Source: Aquilaria yunnanensis
Taxonomy: Eukaryota; Streptophyta; Magnoliopsida; Malvales; Thymelaeaceae
Reading direction: 5' to 3'
NCBI GenBank assembly: GCA_039654915.1
Contig: CM077599.1
Location: 15,254,501 to 15,318,500 of the forward strand
Length of the DNA stretch: 64,000 bases
A model generated the notes under the pieces. That model was not told where the DNA came from. It made no database searches and saw only the letters and a list, made by a program, of their open reading frames with translations. This document shows positions 11,241 through 23,421 of this stretch, piece after piece. Numbering within the stretch: the first letter of the stretch is position 1; each line of letters starts with the position of its first letter. The translations under genes and the position numbers were made by a program.

Positions 11241-12430
11241 ATTAAACCAAAATGAACGGGCAGTGTTATTTTATGTGTACAACCAAATTAAGGGATAAAG
11301 ATTTACAAGTGTTGCCAATTGCTACTTACGGCAAATTACCATTGCTCTCACGTTTGGTAGTATTTACATTTCCCGGTGGCTGGAAATTTACTATTTTTTC
11401 CCTTACCTCTCTCGACATTAGTTGAGAAAAATTGTTGTTTTTACATTTTTAAAGATAATAAAATATAATCATTTTAAATTTTCATTTACTATCAAATGGG
11501 TAACTCAACTCGTACAAAGTTTCTGTTGAAATGTGAGGAATGAAGGTTTAAAGTCCTCTATAATCTTTCAATGTACAAAATATTCCTAAATCAGTGCCAG
11601 CCATAAAAAGTGAATGAGATTAGTCTGATTTATTGGATCATGACACAATATAGTATTACTAAAAATCAAATATCAAATCATTGTTAGATATTTTGGAAGC
11701 GAAAGCTACACAATTAATGAAATTATTATTTCAATAGGTAATTTTAAATGGTGTATCCCTATATATATGGGACAAAACTCAGAAAAGTATCCTTCTAAAC
11801 ATGAGGGCGAAACATATGGATAATACCAAACTTTATGAGAAAAATGTGTAATTGGTGAACTGTATCGCAGTAGTGCTAAAAGTTTGTCCTCCTTTTGCTA
11901 AATAATGAATGAGGTACTAATCATGGAGCTATCACCCTAATTGAATTGAATTGGTGAAAATTTCTTGTCTTCGAACATGATTGTGAAATCAAATTTTAAC
12001 CTTATCGAGGCATTTTTTCTTTAGACGCGTATAAAAACAAATGTGCATGGTTTAGGGGAAATGGAGGGAAATAACCCAATAGCAATATAGCATTCAGTTC
12101 GATCCAAAAGAAAAAGGCTTATAGAATCAAAGATTGCTATTCGGATCAAGATTGGCCCTCTGACCAAGTCAAGCTGCTCGTAAGTCGTGACCTGAAAGCT
12201 CTACCAATCAAAAGGCTTCTACACAATTACGCTTATTATGCGCCCAATACCTCATTACAGTGAAAGTAAAAAAAAATGTAACTGTTTATGAACGGGAACT
12301 GAATTTAACAATTGGTATTAAGTTATATAATAAATTATTAAAATATTCTCATTTATAAAATTATGTAAATTAATTAAATTTTAATTTATTTTAATTTTGA
12401 ATTGTACTATTTTTATGTTATATTTTTATC
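11241..12430. other. AT-rich intergenic DNA, no gene seen
   Basis: No open frame with coding character. A patch at about 11328-11400 resembles a MULE terminus (GGCAAATTACCATTGCTCTC) but I could not find its partner. Confidence 0.45.
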
Positions 12431-14700
12431 ATAAAAATGATTAGTTATGATCAAAACATAACACTATGAAACATAGCATTATACATACTTTAAAATGATG
12501 TATAATTTTTTTATTAAAAAATAATTCACTGAAAAACTTCATCTCCTATCAACTCAAATTTTAATTTTTAATATCGATTAGAAAATTTTTTTAGAAAAAT
12601 TCATGTTCAAATTTTAGCAATAATAGACCAATGTACTTTATTGAACCACAAAGCTTTTGAAGTAAATAACTCATGTTAAAAAACTCAAAACACAAAATTA
12701 TGTTTAATTTATTTTAACCATTAACTTAATAGAGGTAAAAAGCAAAGAAAAAAATTAGCAAGGAGTTTGATTCCAAGAGAGGAAATGGAAAAACCTTAGG
12801 TACTATGAGTTTAATAATTGAATTAATAAAGGTAAAAAAAATGGTTTTGCTGAAAATTAAACATATCATGGTGATCAATGTTTTGCTTTAGAATATAATA
12901 CATAAAAAATAACAAAAAAATTTGGGGACTAAGAGAGCAAATAGAAAAAAGCTAGCTAAGTAGTTATTAAGTTTAAGGACCAAAAGATAACATGGGTCAA
13001 ACTTAGTGACTGAAATGTGAAAGAGTATAAATTCAGCGACTAAAACGCGTTTTAACCAACACGAAACTGGAAGAATTACAACGCAGGACTCTAAGACTCG
13101 ATGACAGCGCTAAAAGGGTACTGTTGTTAAAAACGAGACTATTGCGCCCCAAAAAGGCCCCCAAAACACTGTTTCTAAACAGTGATTCGACTGTCACCAA
13201 AGTCGTTAATTAATATTAAGTTATAACGAGGTTCATAGTGCCTGCACATTTCTGTAGTTCAGTTTGTATCAACATTAAACGTGAATATAAATAGTGGTGA
13301 CAATTGACGAAAAAAAAATTTATAAAAAAAAAAAAACAAGAACCAGGATAAAAAATTATGATAAAATCTTGGGACTAAGAGAGCAAAAAAAAAAAAAATC
13401 TAAGTATCAAAAGATAAACTGTGGAGACTAAAATTTTATTTTAGAAAAGATAAATAATATAAAAAAGCTAATAATATAAGATTAAGAGTGAAATTTTAAT
13501 TACAAAAAGTAGGGTTTAATAATTAATAATTAAAAAATAACAAAAAAAATGGTCTTTAGGGCAGGAGAGTAAATATAAAGATTTTAAGAATTAGAGGCTT
13601 AACCATCAACTTAATAAAGGAAAAAAATAAATGAAAAAAATTAGATAAAATGAATTAGCTTGAACCATACCAAAAAGTAAACAACTCATAATGACTAAAG
13701 TTTTGTTTTAAAAACTAATAATAAAAAAATAAAAAAAAGTTAAACGAAGTCACTATAGTTGATTTTAAAAAAATAAGAGAAACAAATCATAATTGTCAAT
13801 ATTTTACTTTAGAAGACAATAAACAAAAAAAATAGCAAAAAAATTAGAGGTTCAGAGAACAAATAGAGAGATTTGGTAACCTGCAAATCATAGTGGATAT
13901 TTTTTGTAATAAATTTAATAATAATAGTGCGATACAAAACACATTACGTGTTTCGAAATAATGCACATTTTATTTTTTAATTAAAAACAGTTCAATAAAA
14001 ATTTTAATCTCCTATTAACATAAAATCTAATTTTTAATATCAATAAAAAATTTACTCTCAAATTTAACAATTATGGACCAAATTACTTTATTAAACTATA
14101 GAGTTTGAAGTAAATAATTGATGCTATAAATCTTAATAATCAATAATGATAAAAAAATGACAATAGTATAAAAATATGTTTAATATATATTAATCAATTA
14201 ACACTTTAATCATTAACTTAATAAAGATAAAAAGAAAAGAAAGTGAAAAAAAAACTAACTAAAGTTGAATCAACTAGAATCAGGCCAAAAGTAGGTGAAT
14301 TACAATGATTAAAGCTTCATTTTAGAGAATAATAATAAAGGAAATCAATAAAAAAAGTTAGGATCAAGACAAAAAATGAAAAAACTTTAGGTATTAAGGA
14401 TTTAACAATTGACTTAATGAAGATAAAAAATTGTGTAACTAAATAAATAAACAAATTATGGTTACCAATGTTTTACTTGAGAAGATAGTACATAAAAAAT
14501 AACAAAAAGAAAAGCTTGGGGGCCAAGAGAGCAAATAGAGGATTTAATTAAATTATAAAATTTTGGGACTAAAATGTAACACGGACGCTTAGGTCTAAAA
14601 ATGAAAAAATTAGAAAAATAAGGACTGAAACCGCGTTTTAACCAAGAAAAACGTGAAACAGACTAAAACCGATTGAATTACAACCTAGTCCCTCATAAAG
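12431..14700. repeat. Diverged long direct repeats with internal subrepeats
   Basis: About 12440-13090 and 13900-14690 align in the same order: CATCTCCTAT(C/T)AAC region, TTTTAATATC, TAGACCAA or TGGACCAAA followed by (G)TACTTTATT, GAAGTAAATAA, and finally CGCGTTTTAACCAA followed by GAATTACAAC. Inside them and between them a subrepeat built on AATAACAAAAA...GGGACTAAGAGAGCAAATAG recurs near 12905, 13365, 13535, 13825 and 14480. No coding frames. Likely decayed copies of one element inserted or duplicated in the same orientation. Confidence 0.6.
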
Positions 14701-15600
14701 GCAAGAGCCTTGCGAAATGAGATAAAACTCAAGAAAGAGCAAATCGTATGCTAAAAAAGTTTTAAAAAAAAAAATTGTGGAACCAATACCCAAAACCAAC
14801 TGGGCTCAATCAACCCATAACAATGCCACTATTCATCCAACAATGACCATTGTTGATCTTTAGAAGTTAGTAATAATATGCAAATGGATACTTGTTTCTA
14901 ATTCTGGAAGTCAGAGATGCCACAAATGAAGTTGTACGGTCACTATTAATTTGTTTTTGTGCGTTTACTTTTAATTTATAACTTAGAAATTTGAAAAATT
15001 TTATGATTTAAATAAAAATTTGTAAAAGATTTAGGATTGGAGGTGGTATTTGCTCATTTGATTTGAAGAATATTTTTTTAGAAGTAAAGAATTTCTTATA
15101 ATTTTTTAATTTTCATTTGAACATTTTTTGTTTATAACTTTTTTATGTTTATTTAGGGGGAAAAAAAGAAGCTAAAAATATATGAATTTTTGTAAAGAGA
15201 AAAATAAAAAATAATTTTCGAATATTGTAAAGAATGATTAAAAGTTGGAAAGAGCATAAGACCACTTTTACTCCTAAATTTTTTTTGTAATTTTTCTATT
15301 TAAATCCTAAATATTTTGTAAATTTCTAGCTAAGTCATAAGACTTTGATAATTTCTATTGGAGTTCTAAAATTTGTAAAATGTATAAACAATTAGTCCAA
15401 AATTTAAACTTTAATATGAGTTTAGGACTAACAGTTTACAAATTTTAGGACTCAAATGAAAACTTGCAACGTTTTATGACCGAATGTGTCCTTTCTTTGA
15501 CAATGTTAGGAAGAGAAGATTTTGACCGATGTTTAACCTGTAAATAAAAGTAATTTTGAGGGGATTTGTTTAATTGATGGGCACGGGTAGCGTACTGGGC
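14701..15600. other. AT-rich intergenic DNA, no gene seen
   Basis: No coding signal. A loose inverted pair lies at about 15290-15480 (words such as TTTAGGACT against AGTCCAAAA), too weak to name. Confidence 0.4.
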
Positions 15601-15652
15601 CCCATCAGACAGGAATAATTAACAGCTGCGTTTGCCATAAAGGAAGTGCCCG

Positions 15653-15886
15653 ATGCAGCAGGCCGTCCGGTCACACACCAATCAGACGCTCGTATTGCGA
15701 GACAGAGCGGCAGACCCACAGAGGCATCCAACATGGGTTGTTATATACCAACCTTCTTTTCCACGTGTTCTTTCATTGCCTTCATCTTCTCTGCGTGATG
15801 GCCTTGAGACGTTGGTGCTTTTATGGATAAATTGCTTGCTTGATCCTAAGTCTTTTCAGGATATTTGTACTTCATCCCAGATATAA
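15653..15886 (+). other. Unrecognised 77-codon open frame in a GC-richer patch
   Basis: The frame starts with ATG at 15653 and ends at 15886 in a segment less AT-rich than its flanks. I recognise no domain, signal peptide or membrane segment. It may be a fragment of a captured or decayed gene. Flanking DNA to about 16440 shows nothing else. Confidence 0.2.
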
Positions 15887-16441
15887 CGTTAGTTGTGGGG
15901 ACGCGGCAGAGGTTAAATGTGAAGAACTTGGCTGAGTTTTTTTTTTTTTTTTTAATGTAACTCCAACTCGGACTTGATCCTGTTCGATTGAATTCAAATC
16001 TAAAAGTAAGTTTAAAGTTCAAGCCTATTGCTATTTGGCCCCATATAATTCATTTTCCTTTTAATAATTCCCTAGTACTAGTCTATTTTCTAGCACAATT
16101 GTACCCAGTAGTCCTTTTATTGTCCTATATTTTTACGAACATTAACAATTTCATTTTCATGCACTTTTCATTTGGGTTTGATGTGGATTTCAAAAGTCCA
16201 TTTGCTAGTTCAAATTTAATGCGCTGGTTTGGAATCTGGTCAAGAGATTTTGACTTGTATTAAATGTTTTATGAGTTTAATTCAATTTTTATATACTAAT
16301 CTCGTCTGCTTGACTGTAATAGTTGGATAAAGTTGCCTTGCTGCAGTTGGTACTACCTTGGTGACCACACATTTGGGAATGCCCCTAAAAAATTCTATCT
16401 ATATTTTCTTGTATCTTGTTTAGAAGACTTAAACGTGAATT

Positions 16442-16760
16442 TACTTTAACTTAAGTTAACTGATTTATTTTTATTTTTATATTTTTTTATCTGAAATTAA
16501 TTTTATTTGAAAGTTAATATTATGTAGATACAATAATCCATCTGAAAATAAATTTTTATAATATTGTTAAATTTTTATAAAATTTTCTTTTTTAATGAAT
16601 AAAATTAGAAAAATTCATTAAAAAATTAGTTTGATTACAAAAATTATATTTTCAATAAATTATTATACCTACATAATGTTATATTTTGATTAAAATTAAT
16701 TCTTGATAAAAAAATATTAAAAAATTTATTTAAAATTTAATTAATTTAAGTTAAAACGAA
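16442..16760. mobile_element. Palindromic MITE, copy a
   Basis: Starts with TTTAACTTAAGTTAACTG and ends with the inverted form AATTTAAGTTAAAACGAA. The interior is also inverted around the centre (TAATCCATCTGAAAATAAAT against TTTTCAATAAATTATTA). Same family as 23100-23421, 30704-31031 and 53079-53401. Confidence 0.75.
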
Positions 16761-16799
16761 CTATATTTAAATTTATCTGTCAAAGCAAGAATAAGTCAG

Positions 16800-19194
16800 G
16801 CAGTTTTATCAAGTCGCATCATTTTGTCCCTTTCGTCCTCTGTCTCATGCCCTAAATTCCCTGCAGAAGAAACAGCAAAGCAACAATCCATTTCTAGCAA
16901 AGCTTCAAGTTGCTATCGAAGTAAGCATCTATATCTTTGAGAGTAACAATCTCTAAGACTTCGTGGTATCTACAGTTTTTTTTTCACATTATTATTAAAC
17001 TTGTTTTTATCCATTTTGTTTTTTTTATTTATTTTTTTTTAGGTTCATAGGCTTTTTATCTTTTGATCTTCTTATTGGTACACTTTTGCCATTATTGTAT
17101 TGTCTTATGAAATTGATCTTAATGATATTAATATTTGAAGAAGAAACTAGAATAGCTGTCATAAAGTTGAAATAAGTGAAATAAGTGATTTTAGCCACAG
17201 TTTTTTACCCACTAGTTACCTTTATAATAACGCATTATTATGTTTTTATTGATTGTACCGGGTATTTCAAATTTGAACCCACTTGTTATTATCGATAAGC
17301 ATTTTATGGTTGTAATATTGCAGAGACAGGAAGAAATTAGTAAGAAAATACATTATCACAAAAGGTATACTCATACTAATTGATCAAAAAGTTTTGCTCG
17401 TATTAGCCATAAGATTATATGTTTACATTCTCATTTATTATCCAATTAATTTCTTACTCTGTATTATCTATCCAAGTAAACTAAATAAAACAAATATGTG
17501 ACACATTCTAAAAAGTTGCAACTTGAAGGCATTGGGACGTATTTATCTTTATGGGGTAACACACATGCATAATGATGAAAAGTTCATGAACAATGAAACT
17601 GAGTAGTTATATTTAAGTTTGTTCTCCTTTTATTACTGTGTTTTTTATTCTCATCCAGTAATGTTGAACCTACTTTTTTTGGTTTAACAGGTTAAAGCAA
17701 AATAAAAGTTGAATGAACAAGTAAAAAGGGAAGAAAGAATAGAGGAGGAGATGGCGGCACTTGAAGATTCCACTTTTATAAAAGTTTTGGACAAAGATTA
17801 TCCTGGCCGTGTTAGAGGCATGGGTAAGAGCCCAACTTCTTTTTTATATTATGGCTCAACTTCTCAATCATATGTTATCCATGTCAAGTCTGTGGAGGTA
17901 CAACTTCAAAGTGAGATGCAAGAAATGAGATGTATAATGAAGAAGAAAGTTGATCGCATTGAAAACCTGAAGAAACAAGTGAAGGAAAAAGATGATAGTT
18001 TGGAAAAGTTGGAGGAACAAGTGGCTCTACTTCTGCAAAAAGTTAAACTTTAACTACTTATTTATTTTTTATATTCACATTAAATATGAGATATTTTATT
18101 ATTACAATTTATTTTATCAGAAAAAAAAGTCCAAGTAGAAAAGAACATTTCTTGTAGATGAATAAATGTCAAGTAGCTTTAAGGTAAATCCCTTTTCCCC
18201 CTAAATATTTGAGTAGAATTTTGGGCATTAATGGGTTCACATTGAACATGAGATGATGTTTGCCACAACCGAATGATTGTAAAGTAACTATGAATTTGAT
18301 TGGAAAGTAACTATGAATTTGATTGGAAAGATAAACAGACGGCATAAAAGTTACTATTAATGGCTTATGCTCCTACCATTAAGAGTTAACATTCGAGTTG
18401 AAAAGCTCTAAGCTTTTAGAGCATCGTTATTTATGTTGATCTATTTGCTTGACTTTTCTCCTTTTTTTTTTGTAGGTTTTACGCGTTGATGTAGTAAGAT
18501 TTGGCAATACTTATGAAGCTTTTGGAGATAAATCTGTAGTTTCATAGCTCCAACTTGTAGTTTTACTTTTTTTTTTTAGTAGATGGCCGGGTTTCTTAGT
18601 AGGAAATGACATGAATATAACACTGAAAAAAGTTGTATTTTCATATCTAGAGGTTCTATTTATATGAATTTGTTGTAATTTCTATTAATGCAAAAATTTC
18701 ATTATTTGATGTCTTAAGCTACAAAATGAATTTTGTTGCAATTTACATTGATGATAGTAATATAGGTTTTTGGTCTAATATTAAGAAACAAGTGCACAAT
18801 GATAGGTTGAAAGGGGAAAATTAATATTTTATCTACCCCTTAATAATTGCATTTTGCTAAAAAAATGCTGGGAAAATTTCAGCATATTAGAGACATTACA
18901 TGTGATTGTTAATAGAAAAAGCTATTGAATACAGTACATTAATGGCATTTTTTAGATAAAAATGCCACTAAATATAGTATTTTATCAACATTTTTTTTAA
19001 CAAAAAAACATCATCGATTATAGGGTTTTACTTGCATTTATAAAAGGCGGGGAATACTTATAGCATTTACCAACATGTTCTTATGTTGCATTTTTTTCTG
19101 ACGTTTCCTAAATAGTCGGTAAAGATATTCCGGCATTTTTAAATGCTAGTAAATGACCTAAAAAAAGTCGCTTATAATATCTTTTTTTGTAGTG
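16800..19194 (+). mobile_element. CACTA (En/Spm) transposon remnant, right terminus intact
   Basis: The right end reads TTTTTTTGTAGTG at 19182-19194, the standard inverse of the CACTACAAAAA terminus. The preceding 300 bp carry CACTA-type subterminal repeats of about 10-20 bp (AAATGCTAGTAAATG, GCCACTAAATATAG, TAGCATTTACC). A TnpA-like coding fragment lies at 17709-18053. I found no matching CACTAC left end upstream, so the left limit is a guess and the element is truncated or rearranged. Confidence 0.6.
17709..18053 (+). pseudogene. CACTA TnpA-like (Ptta/En/Spm) C-terminal fragment
   Basis: The 114-codon frame contains DKDYPGRVRGMGKSPTS at about residues 33-49, which matches the conserved GRVRGxG-xxPT core of plant Ptta/En/Spm transposase-associated proteins. 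It is followed by a heptad-rich coiled coil (about residues 62-112, many K, E, L and V) ending at a stop. In family members this is the C-terminal exon. The reading frame continues upstream across what looks like an intron-exon border (TTTAACAG at about 17685-17692), but no N-terminal DNA-binding region is visible, so it is called a pseudogene. It belongs with the CACTA terminus at 19194. Confidence 0.6.
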
Positions 19195-20215
19195 GACCAA
19201 CTTGAGGTATTAAGATGAGGTCTTTGATGAGCGGTGATGTTGGAGTAGTTGTTAGTTGCTTGTTTTCTCCTTTTATTCTCCATCAATTTAACATTCCCAA
19301 TGATTAACAATAATATAAATTTATACTGTGACACTGAAAAATGTTTTATTTTAATTCAACAGTTTAAAACAACATATAAAACATTAATGGAAGAAGTGAG
19401 TTATACAATCTATTAATGATAATGGTCAAATTGGACCAACTTAGTAAACATTGGTGTGATAATTGAACCAAGTTAATAATGCTGATGAACTATTTGGCCA
19501 AAATAAAAGTTGAGTGTATAATTGGGGCAAAGGGCAAATGCTAGTGATTTTTTACGGATTTTTTACTTATACTTATTAATCACTTTTTTCAAAAAAAATG
19601 TTATAGCTAAAAATTGATGTTTCATATTAATTCATCATTGATTTTTTGAATCTAGAATTTCTATTAGGTAAAGTTTATAAGTAGTCATTCATGTTCAGTT
19701 TAATAACTATCAATTTTAGAAAAATATGTCTAGTAAGCTTGCTGATACGACATGTATAATATTTGTAAAAAAATATAAGTAATAAACATTATAAAACTAA
19801 AATAATATTTTTATTTGTGGAATGAGGAATATAAGAAATTAAGCATTAGACTTTCTATGCTAGATCTATGTCCACAATAATATTGAATGTTTCTATTCTA
19901 AAAATACTCTTATGCTCTTGTACTAATGCCCTAACTCACAAATAACACCAACCCTCACGACGGGGTAGCCCACGAGACACACATATATACGCGCGCACAC
20001 ACACACACACACGATCAAGATTGAAAAGTAAAATGAATAAGAATAATGAAATAAAACATCCGGTCAACAATTGACATATACACACCATATGAAATGTAAT
20101 TAAGCATATAATAAACTTTCGATGTCATAAAAAATGATCCAAAATTGAAGCAAAAAAAAACTTCTATGCATTATTCATTCATTTATTTTTTTGTAAACTG
20201 TTTGTTCATTTAGTT
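19195..20215. other. AT-rich intergenic DNA with a CA microsatellite
   Basis: No gene seen. A (GC)n-(AC)n tract, GCGCGCACACACACACACAC, runs at 19991-20012. Confidence 0.5.
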
Positions 20216-20860
20216 GCAATTATCCAACTTTGATAACTAGATGGATAAAAGATTTCTTTAAACAAATCTTTATCGTTTTTTCTCTAATGTTCGAAAGCTC
20301 TTCAAATTAGTTGGTTGTCCCAAAACCAAAAGAAAAATATATTGGCATGAATACCTAGATGAAGATTGCGCAAACCTAGGGGCATGACCCTTGAGCAACA
20401 TCTTTGATTGGATGCCGTCTAGCAAAACAAGCAAGCAATACAAGGCTTGCCATGATTCATGAACAAATTCTTCGCTTGGATGCCGTCTAGCAAAAATAAA
20501 CAAACAAGAAGTTTTTTTTATTCAATGACTAGGGGAATGGGAGAGTGAAATTTTTGGAGTTATTGTGGTTCAAACGCAAGACATGACTTGGGCAGCATGT
20601 CCTCAACCAGCCGGACTAATTAATACAGGGAAGACCTCCAAACAGGAATTTTAAGCCCCCAAATTGAGAAGCAATCGAAACCATGTTACCTTTTAAATCC
20701 TCCTGTAAATTCTTTGTTCATGCACTCTCGATGGTCCAACATGAATAACTAGAGGAACGAAAGATTTACTGGGGCATATCTGTATCGCTGTAATATTAAT
20801 TTGAAGCTCTTGAAATTAATTGGTCGTCACAAAACCAAAAGAAAAAAAGTACTGGTCGCT
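20216..20860. repeat. Dispersed repeat, two adjacent copies (related to 4381-4706)
   Basis: Words shared with 4381-4706 occur twice here: GATAACTAGA or GAATAACTAGA at about 20236 and 20743, and GAAAGCTCTTCAAATTAG-type followed by AAAACCAAAAGAAAAA at about 20291-20336 and 20807-20848. A direct repeat GATGCCGTCTAGCAAAA is found at about 20410 and 20479. The 77-codon minus frame at 20270-20503 is not supported as a gene. Confidence 0.6.
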
Positions 20861-20971
20861 GAAACTCTTTTGGCTCAAAATAACCCATATTATTACTATT
20901 TACTTATGTTTAATCTTTGAGAAAAATACAAGTCATCCATGGGAAGAAAGTATCGTCTTAGCATTATTAGT

Positions 20972-22834
20972 TTATATTCTTTCACAAGAAATGATGCTAA
21001 GTGACGACGATTCTCTTCTAAAGATATCTGCCTGAAGCTTTGACAGAAGTGCCACTACTTCCTCCATGCTTGGTCTCCCAGATGGTTCTGTCGTTAAGCA
21101 GGCTAGAGCCATCGTCAACATTACTTCTGCCCCTCCATAGCACTCTAATCTGTGATCAATGATGGATACGAGCTCCGATTCTGCAATCGATGCTGCAAGC
21201 AACCGTTCTTTCCCTTCCCGGACAATAACAGAATCTTTTCCAGTTATCAGTTCCAGCAACACAACCCCAAAGGCATACACATCAGCCTTTGTAGTCACCA
21301 ACCCCGTATGTATGTACTCCGGTGCCATATAACCCCTAGTGCCGACAATATGTTTCGTCTCCCGGCTGCTACTTGCTGCTCTTGCCTGGCTGAAATTGCA
21401 AATCTTGGCCCTCAAGGCACTGCTCAGCAGAACATTACTGCTGCTTATATCCCCATGAACATAGGCCGGTTTTGTGAAGCTGTGAAGATAATGAAGTCCA
21501 TTAGCAACATCCAGAGCAGTCTGAACTCTCCTGCTCCAATTCCCAATTTCTTGAGCATTACAATCTTGGAGCCACTCATTTAGAGAGCCTCTTTCCATAT
21601 ACTCAAATGCAAGGAAGAAACAGCCATGGCTCTCGCAAACCCCCAGTAGCTTTATTAGATTGAAATGGTTGAGCTTCTTCAGCAGGTTCGCTTCCTCTTT
21701 CAAATCTACCATCGTTCTTTTGATGGCTAGTACCTCGCCGCCGATATTACCTCTATACACGGAATTGCTCACCCTATTTTTGGAGCTGAAATTTCTTGTG
21801 GCTTTCTTCAACTCCTTAAACGAAAACACCCTTGGACCACGCTCGAGGTTTGCAATCTCCATCCGAAGATCACCCGGGGATCCGTTCGTTTTCTTCTTTT
21901 TACCAAGTCTTCGATCATCTTCTCCCTTCCTCCTCCTGCAGAACACAAGAACGGCAGACGCAGAAACAACAACCACAAACATTGAGCAAGCTGCTGTGAT
22001 TTCAACAACGTCTTGAATGTTCTTCCTCGATCTATTGTTTCGATGCTCTCCCAGCAATGGAAGTGGTGGAGCCACAGCCACCGGTATGTCCTTGCGAATT
22101 ATGGTTTGTGAACTTGAAGGTGGCTTAGATAGAGGGATCAAAATTGTGGTTTCGGAGTAGATAACTTGATCCTCTCCCAAACCATTAGCCTCAAGAACAT
22201 CCTTTAAAGAGGCATTAAATCGAACACTTAGGTCCAATACAGTATCCCCGGGCTCAATCGGGTAAGAGAGCAAGTACTTACTTCCATTTCCAGTCTGATT
22301 GCTTGTGGGACAAGCACATCTTAGTGGGACCTGTAATTGGACTCCATCAAACAGGTCCAGTTCATTCTGTGGATTTGCCCGCTTAAGAGCATTACAAGTG
22401 GTTAATCCTTGGAAAGCTTCACTTGCGACAGAGAAGTAAGTCCCCTGCCCTTGGGTGACAAGAAAAGTTGTGTTTCCCTGATAATATTGGCCTGAGCAGG
22501 AGCAATTTATGGGGACTATAACCTCTTTGTTCTCCTGGAAATCTTCAAATTCGGAAACGTCATTGATTCTTGCAAGCTCACGGGGGTCGGAAGAAGTGAG
22601 ATTGGAAATACGGGAAACAGAGTCGAAGGGAGGGCGAGAAACAAAGAGAAGAAACGCTCCGCAGTTGGGCCTTTCGCCATTGCAGGTGTAGAGAAACGCA
22701 GGAGATGGGCTTTCTGCCTGGTCGTGCGCGTCGCAGTTGAAGGCGGTAGTTCCTGAGTAGTTCTGTTGAGCTTCGGTTTGTGAAGAGAGACTGTACAGAA
22801 GGAGGAAGCGGAGCAAAAGTCTGATCGATTTCAT
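20972..22834 (-). CDS. LysM receptor-like pseudokinase (LYK4/LYK5/LYR type)
   Basis: Plasma-membrane LysM receptors bind chitin or lipo-chitooligosaccharides and signal in immunity or symbiosis. The 620-aa intronless frame starts at ATG 22834: signal peptide about 1-22 (ending TEA, then QQNYSG, conserved in this clade), an ectodomain about 30-240 with CxC pairs at 111-113 and 173-175 that separate the three LysM modules, a membrane segment about 278-299 followed by [10 protein letters not shown], and a kinase domain about 340-605. The kinase lacks the glycine-rich loop (RVSNSVY at 354-360), keeps the AIK lysine (372), has HGD at 460-462 and NFS instead of DFG at 480-482; APE (505 region) is intact. 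Loss of loop and DFG aspartate points to a non-catalytic co-receptor, as known for LYK5-like proteins. The frame is open 43 codons further upstream, but the ATG at 22834 gives the signal peptide. Confidence 0.93.
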   Translation of the reverse strand: MKSIRLLLRFLLLYSLSSQTEAQQNYSGTTAFNCDAHDQAESPSPAFLYTCNGERPNCGAFLLFVSRPPFDSVSRISNLTSSDPRELARINDVSEFEDFQENKEVIVPINCSCSGQYYQGNTTFLVTQGQGTYFSVASEAFQGLTTCNALKRANPQNELDLFDGVQLQVPLRCACPTSNQTGNGSKYLLSYPIEPGDTVLDLSVRFNASLKDVLEANGLGEDQVIYSETTILIPLSKPPSSSQTIIRKDIPVAVAPPLPLLGEHRNNRSRKNIQDVVEITAACSMFVVVVSASAVLVFCRRRKGEDDRRLGKKKKTNGSPGDLRMEIANLERGPRVFSFKELKKATRNFSSKNRVSNSVYRGNIGGEVLAIKRTMVDLKEEANLLKKLNHFNLIKLLGVCESHGCFFLAFEYMERGSLNEWLQDCNAQEIGNWSRRVQTALDVANGLHYLHSFTKPAYVHGDISSSNVLLSSALRAKICNFSQARAASSSRETKHIVGTRGYMAPEYIHTGLVTTKADVYAFGVVLLELITGKDSVIVREGKERLLAASIAESELVSIIDHRLECYGGAEVMLTMALACLTTEPSGRPSMEEVVALLSKLQADIFRRESSSLSIISCERI

Positions 22835-23099
22835 GGTTGAGCGTTTCAATGCAGGAACAGAAGAGGGTGGGTTTGTTAATTTAGAGAATGACCTGAAAGT
22901 TGGTTTGCAGCATAAAATGACAAGGATTAGCGCGTTAAGTTGATTTGTAGCAGAAAATGACAAGGATTAGCGCGTTTTGGAGGGTGATAAATTTTGGTTA
23001 AAGACAAGGGAATGATATACAGAGAATTTTTTGACTAGATCGGGGAGCCCTATTCTGGCATACAGTTGACACACAAGGAGTAACTCATTTAAGTTGATA
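22835..23099 (-). promoter_or_regulatory. 5' flank of the LysM receptor gene
   Basis: Contains a direct repeat of AGCGCGTT preceded by AAAATGACAAGGATT at about 22913-22938 and 22955-22978. The palindromic MITE begins at 23100, so only about 265 bp of unique DNA lie upstream of the start codon. I see no clear TATA box. Confidence 0.35.
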
Positions 23100-23421
23100 T
23101 TGTTTTAACTTAAGTTAATTGACTTTAAAATGACTTATTTTTATTCTTACATCTTTTTTAGCCGGAACTAATTTTAATTAAAATTCAATCTTATGTAGTT
23201 GTAATAATCCATTGAAAATACAATTTTTGTAATCTTACTAAATTTTTATGAATTTTTTTTGTTTAAGGCATTAAAAAAGAAAATTTCATAAAAATTTAAT
23301 AACATCATGAAAATTTACTTTCAATTGGATTATTGCATTTATATTGTATTGACTTTCAAATGAAATTAGTTTCAGATAAAAAAGATGTAAAAATAAGTCA
23401 ATTGACTTAAATTAAAACGAA
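23100..23421. mobile_element. Palindromic MITE, copy b
   Basis: Left end TTGTTTTAACTTAAGTTAAT, right end inverted AATTGACTTAAATTAAAACG followed by AA. Inner blocks TAATCCATTGAAAATACAAT and ATTTACTTTCAATTGGATTA are inverted with respect to each other, so the whole 320 bp can fold into one imperfect hairpin. It lies in the promoter side of the LysM receptor gene. Confidence 0.8.

Noticed and set aside
15250..15490. Possible MITE with loose inverted words
   Set aside because: The inverted similarity is short and scattered and there is no target duplication.
21152..22016. Plus-strand frames opposite the LysM receptor
   Set aside because: They are shadows of the long minus-strand coding region.
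22835..22963. An upstream start for the LysM receptor at 22963
   Set aside because: The extra 43 residues would bury the signal peptide. The ATG at 22834 puts a cleavable signal at the N-terminus, as in the family.
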